This document shows positions 35,875-46,150 of a DNA stretch of 57,026 nucleotides, in pieces (position 1 is the stretch's first letter; each line of letters begins with the position of its first letter). Source of the DNA: an uncultured Actinomycetes bacterium (GTDB lineage Bacteria; Actinomycetota; Thermoleophilia; RBG-16-64-13). Below the pieces are notes generated by a model that was not told where the DNA came from, searched no databases, and saw nothing but the letters and a program-made list of their open reading frames with translations. The stretch is taken from positions 1-57,026 of the forward strand of contig CAKZRW010000036.1 in NCBI GenBank assembly GCA_937148845.1, in the 5' to 3' direction. The position numbers and the translations under genes are program-made.

Positions 35875-36469
35875 CGCTCACCAGCCCTTCTCCAAGCCTG
35901 CCGGGGGGACTCCCCGCGGCGTGCGCTAAGCTCCCCTGCGACACATGGGTCCTCTCATGCTCTAACAGCAGCTCTTTCCAAGCTGGGTCTTCTCCATACC
36001 TTCCCAGGCGCCCGTCAGCTAACACCACCCGATGACAGGGCAACACCACGGGGACCGGATTGGTGGCCATGGCCGTGCCCACCGCCCGGGCCGCCCGCGG
36101 GTAGCCAGCCAGCAGGGCCAGCTCACCGTAGCTGACGGTCTCTCCCGGGGGGACCTGCAGGAGAGATCGATACACGTGCAGGCGAAAAGCTGTACTGGCC
36201 AACTTCTTTAGAGGCACCTCGTCCAGCCCGAAGGCGAGCCTTTCTCCCCGGAAATAGGCCTCTAACCTCTCCGCCCACAAGAGCAGGGCGTCGGCATCGC
36301 GACGCAGGAGTGGCTCTCCGGCCGCCTTCGGGGGCATAAGCCCTGACTCTGACCGAGGCGACTGGCCCAGCCTCGGCAGCTCCACCCCAGCCAGCGTTCC
36401 CTCGCTCACGAAGACCCGACCACTCCCCCACGGAGTGGTGAAAAACGTCCATGGCATCCCGGTGATCAT
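35861..36469 (-). CDS. ogt: Methylated-DNA--protein-cysteine methyltransferase
   Basis: A suicide repair protein that removes O6-methyl groups from guanine. The 202 residues show TAFRLHVYRSLLQVPPGETVSYGELA, the RAAR helix (AGYPRAARAVGTAMATNP) and the acceptor motif PCHRVV whose Cys takes the methyl group. The C-terminal 25 residues are a Gly-rich tail. It sits between uvrC and rapZ, overlapping rapZ by 14 bp and 15 bp after uvrC, so two DNA-repair genes are together. Confidence 0.93.
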   Translation of the reverse strand: MITGMPWTFFTTPWGSGRVFVSEGTLAGVELPRLGQSPRSESGLMPPKAAGEPLLRRDADALLLWAERLEAYFRGERLAFGLDEVPLKKLASTAFRLHVYRSLLQVPPGETVSYGELALLAGYPRAARAVGTAMATNPVPVVLPCHRVVLADGRLGRYGEDPAWKELLLEHERTHVSQGSLAHAAGSPPGRLGEGLVSDGQG

Positions 36470-36484
36470 TCTCTCTTAGCCCCA

Positions 36485-38371
36485 TCAACCCGTCTTGTGG
36501 AGATAGGCGTAGAGGTCGCGGGCCACTTTCCCGGGTAGACCAGGAACCGCTTCCAGCTCTTCACGGGTGGCCTGTAGGACCCTGTCCGGTGAGCCGAAGT
36601 ACCGCACGATGGCTTTCCTACGTTTCTCCCCTATGCCCGGCAACTGGTCTAGAACCGAGTCCGTCACCCGAGCCGCTCTCTTCGCCCGATGGTACCCGAT
36701 AGCGAACCGGTGGGCCTCATCCCGCACCCTTTGTAAGAGTAAGAGACCGGGGTGATCCTTCGGCAGGTCGAGCGGTTCCGCCGACCACGGCACGAAGACC
36801 TCCTCTTCTCGCTTGGCCAGCGCCACCACCGTGAGCACGCCGGCCAACCCAGCCTCCTCGACTCCCTCCAGCGCGGCGCTGAGCTGCCCTCTGCCCCCGT
36901 CGATCAACACGACGTCGGGGACCGCCTCAAAGGAAGGATCGTAACCTTCTCCCTTGGTCAAAGCAGGCAAGGGCGGGCGCTCTTTGGAGAAGCGACGCAC
37001 GATGACCTCGCGGAGAGCGGCGTAGTCATCCTGCCCGGCGATGGTCTTGATAGCGAACTTCCGATAGTCACTCCGCTTAGGAACCGCCCCCTCGAACACC
37101 ACCATGGAGGCAACGGTGTCCTCACCACCCAGGTTGGAGACGTCGTAGCCCTCGATGCGAAGGGGCAGACCGGGCAAGCCCAGACTGACTTGAAGCGCTT
37201 CGAGGGCCGCTAGCTTGCGCTCCCGCGTCTTTTCCTCGCGCAGACGCTCGTGAGCCAGAGCCAGTTCGGCGTTTTGGTCCGCCAGAAGCTGGAGCCGTCG
37301 CTTGTCCCCCCTCTCCGCCGTCTTGACCGTGATCTTGCTCCCCCGCAGCCCCTCGATCAAGGCCGCCAACGCCTCCCTCTCTTCCACACGCGCCGGGACG
37401 ATCAACTCGGCCGGCAACGCGGGCACGGACGCGTAGTACTCAGCCACGAACCGCCGAAAGACCTCGTCAGGGGTCGCCCCGTCGACATTCACGAGCGTGA
37501 AGCTGCGACGGTCGACCACCCGGCCATCCCGCGTCACAAACACCTGGACGTTGGCGCCCCAGTCGTCCACCGCCATACCCGTGACATCCGCCGCCCCCAA
37601 GGCCCCCGACTCCATTTGCTGACCCTCTAGAACGTGTTGGAGGGCCAGCAACCTATCTCGGTACAGGGCCGCTGCCTCGAACTGCAGTTGCTCGGCCGCC
37701 TCGTTCATCGCTCTCTCCAGCTCTGCTGGAAGCGCCTTTTCCCGACCGCTCAAGAAGGCGACCACCTGCGTGACCAGAGCCCGATAGTCCTCGCGACTCA
37801 CCCGCCCCAGGCACGGCGCCAGACAGCGTCCGATGTGGAACTGTAGGCAGGGCGACCCCGAGGGACGACCCGGCTCTCTGCCCCGACATGAGCGCACCGG
37901 AAAGACCTTGCGCAGAGTATCCAGAGTCTCCCGCACTTTGGCGGCGCTGGCATAGGGGCCGAAGTACATGTCCCCTTTGCGATGAGCTTCCCTCGTGAAC
38001 TTGACCCGCGGAAATTCTTCACTAAGAGTGACGGCGATATAGGGGTAGGACTTGTCATCCCGCAGCCTGATATTGAAAGGCGGGCGATGCTGCTTGATGA
38101 GGTTGTGCTCGAGCAGTAGAGCTTCGACCTCGCTGGCAGTCACAATCCATTCAAGAGAGGCCGCTCTACTCACCATCTCCCGCACCTTGACAGGGACCCC
38201 TCTTCCCGTCGGTCCCGGTTCGAGCGCAGGGATATAGCTCGCCAGTCGCTTGCGTAGGGAGAGAGCTTTCCCGACGTAAAGAAGCAACCCCTCGCTGTCC
38301 CGGAAAAGATAGACGCCGGGCAGATCGGGAGCTTGCTTGATCGACTCGTGCAAGTCTTCGTTGGTGGTCAT
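36485..38371 (-). CDS. uvrC: UvrABC system protein C
   Basis: The dual-incision nuclease of nucleotide excision repair. The 628-residue protein has an N-terminal GIY-YIG domain (GVYLFRDSEGLLLYVGKA), a Cys-rich segment (CLQFHIGRCLAPC), a UVR motif (about 205-240), the RNase H-like 5' nuclease (IEGYDVSNLGGEDTVASMVVFEGAVPKRSDYRKF is its start) and tandem helix-hairpin-helix motifs (LPGIGEKRRKAIVRYF). No SOS box was seen upstream. Confidence 0.97.
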   Translation of the reverse strand: MTTNEDLHESIKQAPDLPGVYLFRDSEGLLLYVGKALSLRKRLASYIPALEPGPTGRGVPVKVREMVSRAASLEWIVTASEVEALLLEHNLIKQHRPPFNIRLRDDKSYPYIAVTLSEEFPRVKFTREAHRKGDMYFGPYASAAKVRETLDTLRKVFPVRSCRGREPGRPSGSPCLQFHIGRCLAPCLGRVSREDYRALVTQVVAFLSGREKALPAELERAMNEAAEQLQFEAAALYRDRLLALQHVLEGQQMESGALGAADVTGMAVDDWGANVQVFVTRDGRVVDRRSFTLVNVDGATPDEVFRRFVAEYYASVPALPAELIVPARVEEREALAALIEGLRGSKITVKTAERGDKRRLQLLADQNAELALAHERLREEKTRERKLAALEALQVSLGLPGLPLRIEGYDVSNLGGEDTVASMVVFEGAVPKRSDYRKFAIKTIAGQDDYAALREVIVRRFSKERPPLPALTKGEGYDPSFEAVPDVVLIDGGRGQLSAALEGVEEAGLAGVLTVVALAKREEEVFVPWSAEPLDLPKDHPGLLLLQRVRDEAHRFAIGYHRAKRAARVTDSVLDQLPGIGEKRRKAIVRYFGSPDRVLQATREELEAVPGLPGKVARDLYAYLHKTG

Positions 38372-38523
38372 CTACGTCATAACCCGGCCGTTGCCCACTG
38401 TGGCTTTGTACCTAGCTTCGCAGGGTGAAGTTTACCCCAGGGTGGGCCAGCCAGGACCGCGGTCGCGGCTCTGCCTAGTGAGGGCTGCGGCGATGCGGAC
38501 CGAGCAGCCGGCTCTAGATACCG

Positions 38524-38532
38524 TGCTATACT
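38524..38532 (+). promoter_or_regulatory. Extended -10 promoter of the acyl-CoA dehydrogenase gene
   Basis: TGC followed by TATACT, starting transcription near 38539 and giving a leader of about 70 bases. No -35 is seen. Confidence 0.6.
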
Positions 38533-38610
38533 TTCGCGCCTCTGGGCCGCTGCGCCCCCGCAGGGGTGAAGCTTGGCCCCCGGGCCCTTTCCAGACCGAT
38601 GGAGGTTGAG

Positions 38611-40272
38611 GTGGCACTGGCAGGACTTCCTCTGGATGAACGGGAGATGGTCCTGGATCTCATTGCGCAGATCCATGAGCGCATGTTGACCCCCGACAAG
38701 ATCAGGGCCTGGGACCGCGACGAGGTGTTCCCCGAAGACGTCATCCGCGAGTTACTCAGTCCGCGGATCGGTCTGCAACTCCTTTTCATCCCGGAGGAGT
38801 ACGGCGGCATGGGAGGAGGAGCCCGCGATGTGGCCGCAGTCTCCGAGGCCCTGGCCCGCATCTGTCTGGGAGTAGGGACGGCCTTTCTCGCTATCCATCT
38901 CGGCACCGATCCCATCCTAGTGGGCGCGACTCCGGAACAGAAGGAGAAGTGGCTGGGCAAGCTGGCCACGGGCGAAGCCATCGTGGCCTACGCGGCTACT
39001 GAACCCGAGGCCGGCAGTAACCTGGCCAGTCTTAAGACCACTGCCACTCCGGTAGAGGACGGAGAAGGCCGTATCATCGGCTACCGCATCACCGGCAATA
39101 AGCAGTTCATTTCTAATGGTGGCTATGCCGACTTCCTGACCGTCCTCGCCCAGACCCCCCAGGGACCCTCCTTCTTCATCGTCGAGAAGGGAACGCCGGG
39201 CTTCGTACCTGGAAAGCCGGAGGAGAAGCACGGGATCCGAGCCTCCAACACGGCCGCGCTTTCCTTTGCTGAGGTCTTTGTTCCCGCGGAGAACCTGGTG
39301 GGAGGCGTTCCGGGCCAGGGCATGGTCCAGGCGAACAAGGTCTTCGGTTACACCCGCTTGATGGTGGCAGCCTTCGGTCTAGGAGCGGCGGCAGCCGCTC
39401 TTGAGAAGGCTATCGCCTACGCCCACGAGCGCGTCCAGTTCGGATCGCCGCTCATAGAGAAGCAGGGCTACACACACAAGCTCCTTCTGCCCTACGTGGT
39501 CAAGCTGGCTGCGGCTCGGGCCTACATCGAGGAAGTGGCGCTGCGCTTGGATTCGGGGGAGACCGACCTCGAAGTCGAGGGCTCGGTGGCCAAGCTCTTC
39601 ACTACGGAAGTCGGGAACGCCTGTGCCGACGCCGCCATTCAGGCTCTAGGTGGTTACGGGTACATCCGCGAATATGATGTGGAGAAGATCAAGCGCGACG
39701 TCAAGATTCTCACCATCTACGAGGGCACCAGCGAGATCCAGCAGCTCATCATAAGCACCTTCCGTTGGCGGTCTTCTGTCCAGTCGAAGGGCGCCTTCTA
39801 CGAAGACATGGCCCGTCGGCTGGACGAGATAGCGAGCGTTCGCTCCGATCTCAAGGCCGAAGTCCTGGCGGCCACTGTGCGTTTACTCAATCGGCTGTTC
39901 GCCGAAGCTCATCGGACCAAGGCCACCAGGCAGCAGCATGTCATGTTCCGGCTCGCTGACCTAGCCTCGCTGGCCGAGACCGGGGCCGCCCTGGTGACCA
40001 AGGCCGCAGCCCAGGAAGGGCGGCCCACCCCCGAGCAGGAGTATCTCGTTCTCTGCAGCCGTGTCAATGCCGCCTACGTGGCCCAGCAGACACACAGCAT
40101 CGCGACCGAGATCTTGTACGGAGCCGGTTTCTGGGACCAAGCCCAGGCCGCTGAGGTGCTTGCCAGCTCGGGCCTGGACTTGATCACGGCCATGAGTGGT
40201 CTCGTAGCTGACCTTGACGCTATGCGGCTGCTTATAGCCGGCCCCGGGTTCGCGCCACTGCTCAGAGTCTAG
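38611..40272 (+). CDS. Acyl-CoA dehydrogenase family protein
   Basis: A flavoprotein of about 553 residues that would oxidise an acyl-CoA to the enoyl-CoA. The N-terminal helical domain leads into AYAATEPEAGSNLASLKT, the FAD/substrate block. Further on are FGYTRLMVAAFGLGAAAAALEKAIAYAHERVQFG, QALGGYGYIREYDVEKIKRD and the IYEGTSEIQQ motif carrying the catalytic Glu of most family members. A C-terminal extension of about 150 helical residues makes it longer than the usual 380. The GTG at 38611 has GGAGG six bases upstream; ATG at 38599 is the alternative. Substrate unknown; no electron-transfer flavoprotein gene nearby. Confidence 0.9.
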   Translation: MALAGLPLDEREMVLDLIAQIHERMLTPDKIRAWDRDEVFPEDVIRELLSPRIGLQLLFIPEEYGGMGGGARDVAAVSEALARICLGVGTAFLAIHLGTDPILVGATPEQKEKWLGKLATGEAIVAYAATEPEAGSNLASLKTTATPVEDGEGRIIGYRITGNKQFISNGGYADFLTVLAQTPQGPSFFIVEKGTPGFVPGKPEEKHGIRASNTAALSFAEVFVPAENLVGGVPGQGMVQANKVFGYTRLMVAAFGLGAAAAALEKAIAYAHERVQFGSPLIEKQGYTHKLLLPYVVKLAAARAYIEEVALRLDSGETDLEVEGSVAKLFTTEVGNACADAAIQALGGYGYIREYDVEKIKRDVKILTIYEGTSEIQQLIISTFRWRSSVQSKGAFYEDMARRLDEIASVRSDLKAEVLAATVRLLNRLFAEAHRTKATRQQHVMFRLADLASLAETGAALVTKAAAQEGRPTPEQEYLVLCSRVNAAYVAQQTHSIATEILYGAGFWDQAQAAEVLASSGLDLITAMSGLVADLDAMRLLIAGPGFAPLLRV

Positions 40273-40364
40273 GGTGCTATGAAGCCTGAGCCAAGACTCC
40301 CAGAGGATCCTACTAGATGGCCTCTTATGCCCTTGAGTCCTGACGCGACGGTCCCGACAAGACC

Positions 40365-41432
40365 ATGAGTTCACGCGACCGCCTTCTGGAACTCCTTCGC
40401 CTGTTCGCCGAGGCCCATGGGCTTTCGGGGTACGAAGACGACGTCGCCCAGCTGCTCTCTGCACATTTGCAGCCCCTAGTCGACGAGGTACGCATCGACA
40501 CGCTGGGGAACGTGATAGGCGTGCGGGCGGGAGAGGGTCCGGCGGTGATGGTCGCCGCCCATATGGACGAGATCGGCCTCATGGTCCGTCACATCGACGA
40601 GGATGGCTTTCTGCGGGTGGTCTCGGTCGGGGGCTGGTTCGATCAGACCATACTCAGCCAGAGAGTGATCATCCACTGTCGAGACGGACGCAAGGTGCTG
40701 GGAGTAGTCGGCTGCCGGCCGCCTCATCTCATGGATGCCGAGGAGCGCAAGAAGCCGGTCAAGCTCAAGGATATGTTCGTGGACTGCGGGGCGACCAGCG
40801 CTGCCAACGCCGCCGAACTGGGGGTGGAGATCGGATGCCCCATAACCATCGACCGCGATCTGCGTCCGCTCGGTAACGACTTCGTGACCGGAAAGGCCCT
40901 CGACAACCGGGCCGGCATCGTGATGATGCTCTCCGCCCTCGAACGGCTGCGCAACATCACCGTGAAGGCCACCATCCTAGCCGTGGGTACGGTGCAAGAA
41001 GAGGTCGGCCTCAAAGGGGCGCGCACCAGCGCCTACGGCTTGTCTCCCGACGTAGCCTTGGCTACCGACGTCACCATACCTGGCGACCATCCGGGCGTGA
41101 GCAAGAGCGAAGCCTCCGTCGCCACCGGCAAGGGACCCTCCCTCACCGTACTTGACGCCGCCGGGCGAGGCGTCATCGCGCCCCGACGGGTGTTGCGCTG
41201 GCTCCGCGAGACCGCCGAGGAGGCCAGCTTGCCCTACCAGCTCAATGTAGGCGACGCCGGTAACACCGATGCTACCGCTATCAGCATCAGCAAAGCCGGC
41301 ATACCCTGCAGCGTGATCAGCGTACCCGCCCGTTACATCCACTCGCCGGTCGAAGTGCTCTCCTTGCAGGACCTCGAGAACGGCGCCGCCCTCATCGCCG
41401 CAGCCCTGCAGTCGGCTCACCGTTATTTCTAG
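40365..41432 (+). CDS. M42-family aminopeptidase
   Basis: A cytosolic dizinc or dicobalt aminopeptidase that forms large tetrahedral oligomers in its family. The 355 residues show metal ligands H66 (AAHMDEIG), D180 (KALDNRAG), E213 and D235 (LATDVT) and H326 (RYIHSPVE), with E212 (QEEVGLKGA) as the general base. Substrate preference (glutamyl, leucyl or other) cannot be read. M42 enzymes are frequent in thermophiles and anaerobes. It lies 92 bp after the acyl-CoA dehydrogenase on the same strand. Confidence 0.93.
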   Translation: MSSRDRLLELLRLFAEAHGLSGYEDDVAQLLSAHLQPLVDEVRIDTLGNVIGVRAGEGPAVMVAAHMDEIGLMVRHIDEDGFLRVVSVGGWFDQTILSQRVIIHCRDGRKVLGVVGCRPPHLMDAEERKKPVKLKDMFVDCGATSAANAAELGVEIGCPITIDRDLRPLGNDFVTGKALDNRAGIVMMLSALERLRNITVKATILAVGTVQEEVGLKGARTSAYGLSPDVALATDVTIPGDHPGVSKSEASVATGKGPSLTVLDAAGRGVIAPRRVLRWLRETAEEASLPYQLNVGDAGNTDATAISISKAGIPCSVISVPARYIHSPVEVLSLQDLENGAALIAAALQSAHRYF

Positions 41433-41469
41433 GCTCTCTGGCCCCCAGCGGCCCGGGCCCGCTCCCAGG

Positions 41470-41646
41470 CTACCTGCCCTTGAGGGCCTCTTCTATCTGC
41501 TTGACCTTCGCCGAGCCGTAGTAGCCGCAATTACCCTTCTTCTGGTCGGGCTCGATCGCCTTCTCTTTGACGATCTTGCTGACCTTGCTGGCCGGAACCC
41601 CTAGTCTCTCCGCGATCTTGGCAGTAGTAAGCAGCTCGTCGTTCAT
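41470..41646 (-). CDS. 58-residue HTH protein coupled to hflX
   Basis: A small protein, [19 protein letters not shown] at its start, with a MerR/excisionase-like helix-turn-helix: TTAKIAERLGV, then SKVSKIVKEKAI, then a GNCGYY turn and a final helix KVKQIEEALKGR. Its ATG overlaps the hflX TGA as ATGA, so it is translationally coupled. Family membership is not certain; similar tiny HTH proteins exist in other bacteria. It may regulate the hflX unit or bind another target. Confidence 0.75.
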   Translation of the reverse strand: MNDELLTTAKIAERLGVPASKVSKIVKEKAIEPDQKKGNCGYYGSAKVKQIEEALKGR

Positions 41647-43022
41647 CGCCCTGGCCCTCCTTGGCTTCGCTCTTCTCGACTCCTATTCCCGTTTTCTTGA
41701 CCAGTGGCACGCAGACGCTGCGCCCGCGCCCAACCGGCAGCAGCCGCCTCCAGCTCCCCGGCGAGGAACGGGGGTACCCTGCCTCTCACCCGGACCTCTT
41801 CGTCTCGGTACTCCACTACCACCGTGCCCCGTTCCCTCACCCGAGCCAACAATTCGCCAGCCGAGTAGGGCAGGCACATGTCAACCTCGGACCAAAGACC
41901 GGCAAAGACCTCGGCGATCATGTCCCGCAGCCGTTCGATCCCCTCTCCCCGCAGGGCGGAGACTCGCACCACATAAAGATCGTCACGCTTCACTATGTCG
42001 CGGATATCCACGTTCTTGGCCAGGGCTAGGTCGACTTTGTTCAAACAAACGATCCTAGGTTTCTCCCCGGCTCCCAGTTCTTCCAGCACCGTCTGGACCG
42101 TCCGCCTATGTACGGCCGCGTACCGGTCCGACAGATCGACCACCTCGAGAAGGGCGTCAGCTCGGGAGACCTCTTCCAAGGTGGCGCGGAAAGCCTCCAC
42201 CAGCTGGTGTGGCAGCTTATGGATGAAGCCCACGGTGTCGCTCGCGAGGACGGTCTGGCCATCCCGCAGACGGACACGCCGGGTGGTGGGGTCCAGGGTC
42301 GCGAACAGCATGTCTTCCGCGTAGGCCGCCTCCTCGCCGACCAGAGCGTTGAGCAGAGTCGACTTGCCGGCGTTCGTGTAGCCGACTATGGCCAGAGTAG
42401 GCAGGAGACGGCGGTCTCTGGCCCGCGCTGCTGTCTCGCGACGTCTTCTCACCTCCTCCACCCGCTCTCGGGTCTTCTTGATGCGTTGCCGGATCACCCG
42501 ACGGTCGGTCTCCAGCTGGGTCTCGCCCGGTCCCCGGGTCCCAATCCCACCGCCGGTGCGGGAAAGATGGGTCCACAACCTGGTGAGCCGAGGAAGCTGA
42601 TATTCGAGCTGAGCTAGTTCGACCTGGATGCGGCCTTCATGCGTATGGGCCCGCTGTGCGAAGATGTCCAGGATCACGCCGCTGCGGTCGAGGACCTTGA
42701 CATCGAGTAGCTCCTCCAGCGAGCGCTGCTGCCGCGGGGAAAGCTCGTCGTCGGCTACCAGCAGGGAAAAGCCCGTCGCGGACTTGGCTTCCTTGAGCTC
42801 TTCGGCCTTCCCTTTACCCACGTACCAGGTAGGATGAGCCGATTCCCTCCTCTGCTCCATCATGCCCACTACCTCGGCCCCCGCGGTCTCCACCAGGGAG
42901 GCCAGCTCCCGGAGCGATTCCGCTGCCGTCCACCCACCAGACTCATCGGTTTCGACCGCGACCAGAAAGGCGCGTTCCCGTTGCGTGGTATCGACCGGAC
43001 CTATGAGCCTTGTTTTCTTCAC
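41643..43022 (-). CDS. hflX: GTPase HflX
   Basis: A ribosome-associated GTPase that splits stalled or heat-damaged 70S ribosomes. The 459-residue protein has the N-terminal HflX domain ([50 protein letters not shown]), the Gly-rich linker [23 protein letters not shown]1 GYTNAGKST (214-222), G3 DTVGF and G4 NKVD. It overlaps uvrA by 4 bp and the small HTH gene by 4 bp, so uvrA-hflX-HTH is one unit. Confidence 0.96.
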   Translation of the reverse strand: MKKTRLIGPVDTTQRERAFLVAVETDESGGWTAAESLRELASLVETAGAEVVGMMEQRRESAHPTWYVGKGKAEELKEAKSATGFSLLVADDELSPRQQRSLEELLDVKVLDRSGVILDIFAQRAHTHEGRIQVELAQLEYQLPRLTRLWTHLSRTGGGIGTRGPGETQLETDRRVIRQRIKKTRERVEEVRRRRETAARARDRRLLPTLAIVGYTNAGKSTLLNALVGEEAAYAEDMLFATLDPTTRRVRLRDGQTVLASDTVGFIHKLPHQLVEAFRATLEEVSRADALLEVVDLSDRYAAVHRRTVQTVLEELGAGEKPRIVCLNKVDLALAKNVDIRDIVKRDDLYVVRVSALRGEGIERLRDMIAEVFAGLWSEVDMCLPYSAGELLARVRERGTVVVEYRDEEVRVRGRVPPFLAGELEAAAAGWARAQRLRATGQENGNRSREERSQGGPGR

Positions 43023-45889
43023 GCGACCCCTTGCTCCACCTTGTCCCGGGGGTAGAGGGGGAGCACCCGACGCAGCACTTTGCCGGTCTCGCTCGCTGGG
43101 TTCAGACAGACTTCCTCTGGAGTACCCGCAGCTACCACCTGGCCCCCAGCCTCGCCGCCTTCCGGCCCCAGATCGATGATCCAGTCGGCGGACTTGATCA
43201 CATCTAGGTTATGCTCGATCACCAACACCGTGTTCCCCGCATCCGCCAGCCGCTGCAAAACCGCGAGCAGCTTCTCCACGTCCGCGAAATGCAGGCCGGT
43301 GGTCGGCTCATCCAAGATATACAACGTGTTTCCCGTTGCCACCTTCGCCAACTCGGTCGCCAGCTTCACGCGCTGGGCCTCACCGCCCGAGAGCGTGGTC
43401 GAAGGTTGACCCAGCTTGATGTAATCCAGCCCCACGTCAGCCAGGGTCTTGAGGCGGCGCCTGATCTTGGGCTGGTTGGCGAAGAAGTCCAGAGCCTCCT
43501 CCACGCTCATGTCGAGCACTTCCGCCACGTTCTTGCCTTTGAACCTGACCTCGAGCGTCTCCCGGTTGTATCTCTTGCCCTGGCAGACATCGCAGGGCAC
43601 GTACACGTCCGGTAGGAAATGCATCTCTATCTTGATAGTGCCATCCCCCTTGCAGGCCTCACAGCGACCGCCCTTGACATTGAAGCTGAAGCGGCCCGGC
43701 CGGTAACCGCGTATCCGAGCCTCCGTGGTCTGCGAGAACAGTTCTCGGATGTGGTCGAACACCCCGGTGTAGGTTGCCGGATTAGAGCGCGGAGTCCGCC
43801 CAATCGGTGACTGGTCGATGTTGATGACCTTGTCAAGCTGCTCGATGCCTTCGATACGGTCGTGGTCCCCCGGGCGCACCGGCACGCGGTTGATGAGATT
43901 GCAGAGACTGCGGTAGATGACGTCATTCACCAACGTCGACTTCCCCGAACCAGAGACACCGGTGACACAGACGAACATCCCCGTCGGAACAGCCACGTCG
44001 ATGTTCTTGAGGTTGTGTTCCCGCGCCCCTCGCACCGTGAACCACCCCCTGGGCCGTCGCCGGCCCTCCGGCACGGCGATGACGCGCTCCCCGGCCAAGA
44101 AGCGCCCAGTGAGCGACCGCGGCTCCGCCAAGATGGCGGAGAGGGGACCGCTTGCCACCACCTCTCCCCCGTGCTCTCCCGCGCCGGGGCCCATATCCAC
44201 GATGAAATCAGCCGAACGCATGGTCTCCTCGTCATGCTCGACGACTATGACTGTGTTGCCTTGGTCGCGCAGGCGAAGCAGGGTATCGATCAACTTGCGG
44301 TTGTCACGTTGGTGCAGACCGATAGACGGTTCGTCGAGTATGTAGAGGACTCCCACCAAGCTCGACCCGATCTGGGTGGCCAGCCGGATACGCTGGGCCT
44401 CGCCGCCAGAAAGGGTACCCGCGCTCCGATGAAGGCTGAGGTATCCGACCCCGACTGCTTCCAAGAACTGCAGCCGGTCCCTTATCTCTTTGAGCACGCG
44501 GCCGCCGATGAGACGTTCCCGTTCACTCAAGTCCAGCTGGTCGAGAAAGCCGATCAGCTCCGTGACGGAGAGACAGCTTAGTTCGTAGATGTTGAGGCCT
44601 CCCACCCGCACAGCGAGTGAGGCCGGCTTGAGACGCGCGCCTTTGCAGGACGGACAAGGTCGGTCGGCCAGATATTCCTCGATCTTGTTGCGCACGTAAT
44701 CGGAGTCGGTCTCCCGATAGCGCCGCTCCAGCTGCGGGATCAGGCCCTCGAAGCTGGTTAGATAACTGCGCTTCTGCCCGGCCCGGTTGAAGTAGGAGAC
44801 GTAGAGACGCTCTCCCCTGGTCCCGTAAAGCAGCATATCCCGCGCCTCGGGCGGAAGATCACGCCAAGGAGTGGTGAGCTCGAACCCGTAGCGTTCAGCC
44901 ACCGCTTTCATTATCTGCTCGTAATAGCGGGAGCCGCTGCCGCTCCAGGGGAGCAACACCCCTTCCGCCAGAGACAGAGAAGGGTCCCCCACTACCAACG
45001 CGGGGTCGATCTCTCTCCGCGCACCCAGGCCCCCGCACATTTCGCAGGCGCCATGAGGAGAGTTGAAGGAGAAGATACGGGGTGCCATCTCCGGAAGTGA
45101 GACCCCATGCTCGGGACAAGCCAGGTTCTCGGAGAAAAGCAGACTGGTCGGCGAGTCGCCGCTGGCCGCGTACACATCGATGATCACCAGCCCCCGCCCT
45201 TCCGACAAGGCGGTCTCCACCGAGTCCGACAGGCGACGCCGCACCCCCTCCTTCATCACCAGGCGGTCCACGACGACGCTGATATCATGTCGCACGTTCT
45301 TCTCGAGTTCGGGAAGCTCTTCGTCCAGACTGTACTGCCGGCCATCGATCTCGACCCGAGTGAACCCTTCCTGCCTTACGTGGTCCAGAACGTCCTTGTG
45401 CCAGCCTTTCTGACCTCTTACCACTGGCGCCTTGACCTGGAACCGAGTGCCCGGCTCCAGGCCCATGATCTGATCGACGATCTGCTCCTTGCTCTGACCC
45501 TCGATCGGCCGACCGCATAGCCAACAGTGCGGACGGCCTATGCGGGCATAGAGCAGCCGCAGATAGTCATAGATTTCGGTGACCGTGCCTACGGTCGAGC
45601 GGGGATTGCGGGAGGTGGTCTTCTGGTCTATGGAGATGGCAGGAGATAGGCCCTCGATGGAATCCACGTCAGGCTTCTCCATCTGGCCCAAGAACTGGCG
45701 CGCGTAAGCAGAGAGACTCTCCACATAGCGCCTCTGCCCTTCGGCGTAGATGGTGTCGAAGGCCAGACTCGACTTGCCCGACCCAGAAAGGCCGGTGATG
45801 ACGATGAACCGGTCTCGAGGTAGGGAAAGGGAGATATCCTTAAGATTGTGCTCCCGGGCGCCCCGGATTACGATGTTTTCTGCTCCCAT
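43019..45889 (-). CDS. uvrA: UvrABC system protein A
   Basis: A damage-recognition ABC ATPase of nucleotide excision repair. About 956 residues with two ATPase halves. The first has [19 protein letters not shown], a zinc motif CPEHG... and [12 protein letters not shown]. The second has [14 protein letters not shown], zinc finger CEACKGDG...CDVCQG and [12 protein letters not shown], then [19 protein letters not shown]. Two start codons are close: GTG 45898 and ATG 45889. The -10 box ends 4 bases before the GTG, so the ATG is favoured, with a very short leader. No SOS box is visible. Confidence 0.97.
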   Translation of the reverse strand: MGAENIVIRGAREHNLKDISLSLPRDRFIVITGLSGSGKSSLAFDTIYAEGQRRYVESLSAYARQFLGQMEKPDVDSIEGLSPAISIDQKTTSRNPRSTVGTVTEIYDYLRLLYARIGRPHCWLCGRPIEGQSKEQIVDQIMGLEPGTRFQVKAPVVRGQKGWHKDVLDHVRQEGFTRVEIDGRQYSLDEELPELEKNVRHDISVVVDRLVMKEGVRRRLSDSVETALSEGRGLVIIDVYAASGDSPTSLLFSENLACPEHGVSLPEMAPRIFSFNSPHGACEMCGGLGARREIDPALVVGDPSLSLAEGVLLPWSGSGSRYYEQIMKAVAERYGFELTTPWRDLPPEARDMLLYGTRGERLYVSYFNRAGQKRSYLTSFEGLIPQLERRYRETDSDYVRNKIEEYLADRPCPSCKGARLKPASLAVRVGGLNIYELSCLSVTELIGFLDQLDLSERERLIGGRVLKEIRDRLQFLEAVGVGYLSLHRSAGTLSGGEAQRIRLATQIGSSLVGVLYILDEPSIGLHQRDNRKLIDTLLRLRDQGNTVIVVEHDEETMRSADFIVDMGPGAGEHGGEVVASGPLSAILAEPRSLTGRFLAGERVIAVPEGRRRPRGWFTVRGAREHNLKNIDVAVPTGMFVCVTGVSGSGKSTLVNDVIYRSLCNLINRVPVRPGDHDRIEGIEQLDKVINIDQSPIGRTPRSNPATYTGVFDHIRELFSQTTEARIRGYRPGRFSFNVKGGRCEACKGDGTIKIEMHFLPDVYVPCDVCQGKRYNRETLEVRFKGKNVAEVLDMSVEEALDFFANQPKIRRRLKTLADVGLDYIKLGQPSTTLSGGEAQRVKLATELAKVATGNTLYILDEPTTGLHFADVEKLLAVLQRLADAGNTVLVIEHNLDVIKSADWIIDLGPEGGEAGGQVVAAGTPEEVCLNPASETGKVLRRVLPLYPRDKVEQGVA

Positions 45890-45901
45890 CTTTTCCACTG
45901 G

Positions 45902-45910
45902 ATTCTAGCA
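45902..45910 (-). promoter_or_regulatory. Extended -10 promoter of uvrA
   Basis: TGC followed by TAGAAT on the minus strand, identical to the murI box. It predicts a start near 45895, a few bases before the ATG at 45889. Confidence 0.55.
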
Positions 45911-45992
45911 GCCTGCAGCAAGAAAGCAGCTACCTACGACGGGAAAGCAGCCACCGGTAGCAGAGACGCGAGAGGGAAGAAGAAGGAGGAGG

Positions 45993-46065
45993 TGGAGGTA
46001 AGGGGACTCGAACCCCTGGCCTCAACGCTGCCAGCGTCGCGCTCTCCCAACTGAGCTATACCCCC
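45993..46065 (-). tRNA. tRNA-Ala (GGC)
   Basis: Acceptor GGGGGTA pairs with TACCTCC (one G-U). The D-arm is GCTC...GAGC, the anticodon stem CGACG/CGTTG surrounds loop CTGGCAG (anticodon GGC), and the T-arm is AGGGGTTCGAGTCCCCT. The discriminator is A and CCA is not encoded. Confidence 0.96.
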
Positions 46066-46079
46066 ACAGGCGGGCACGG

Positions 46080-46108
46080 ATTATAACCGCTCGGGCCAGG
46101 CTGTGCAA
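46080..46108 (-). promoter_or_regulatory. Promoter of tRNA-Ala
   Basis: -35 TTGCAC (46108-46103), a 17-bp spacer and -10 TATAAT (46085-46080). The predicted start is about 8 bases before the tRNA. Confidence 0.75.
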
Positions 46109-46150
46109 CTCGATGGTATGCCTCACGCGCTGGCCTTCCGGCGAAGCGGT

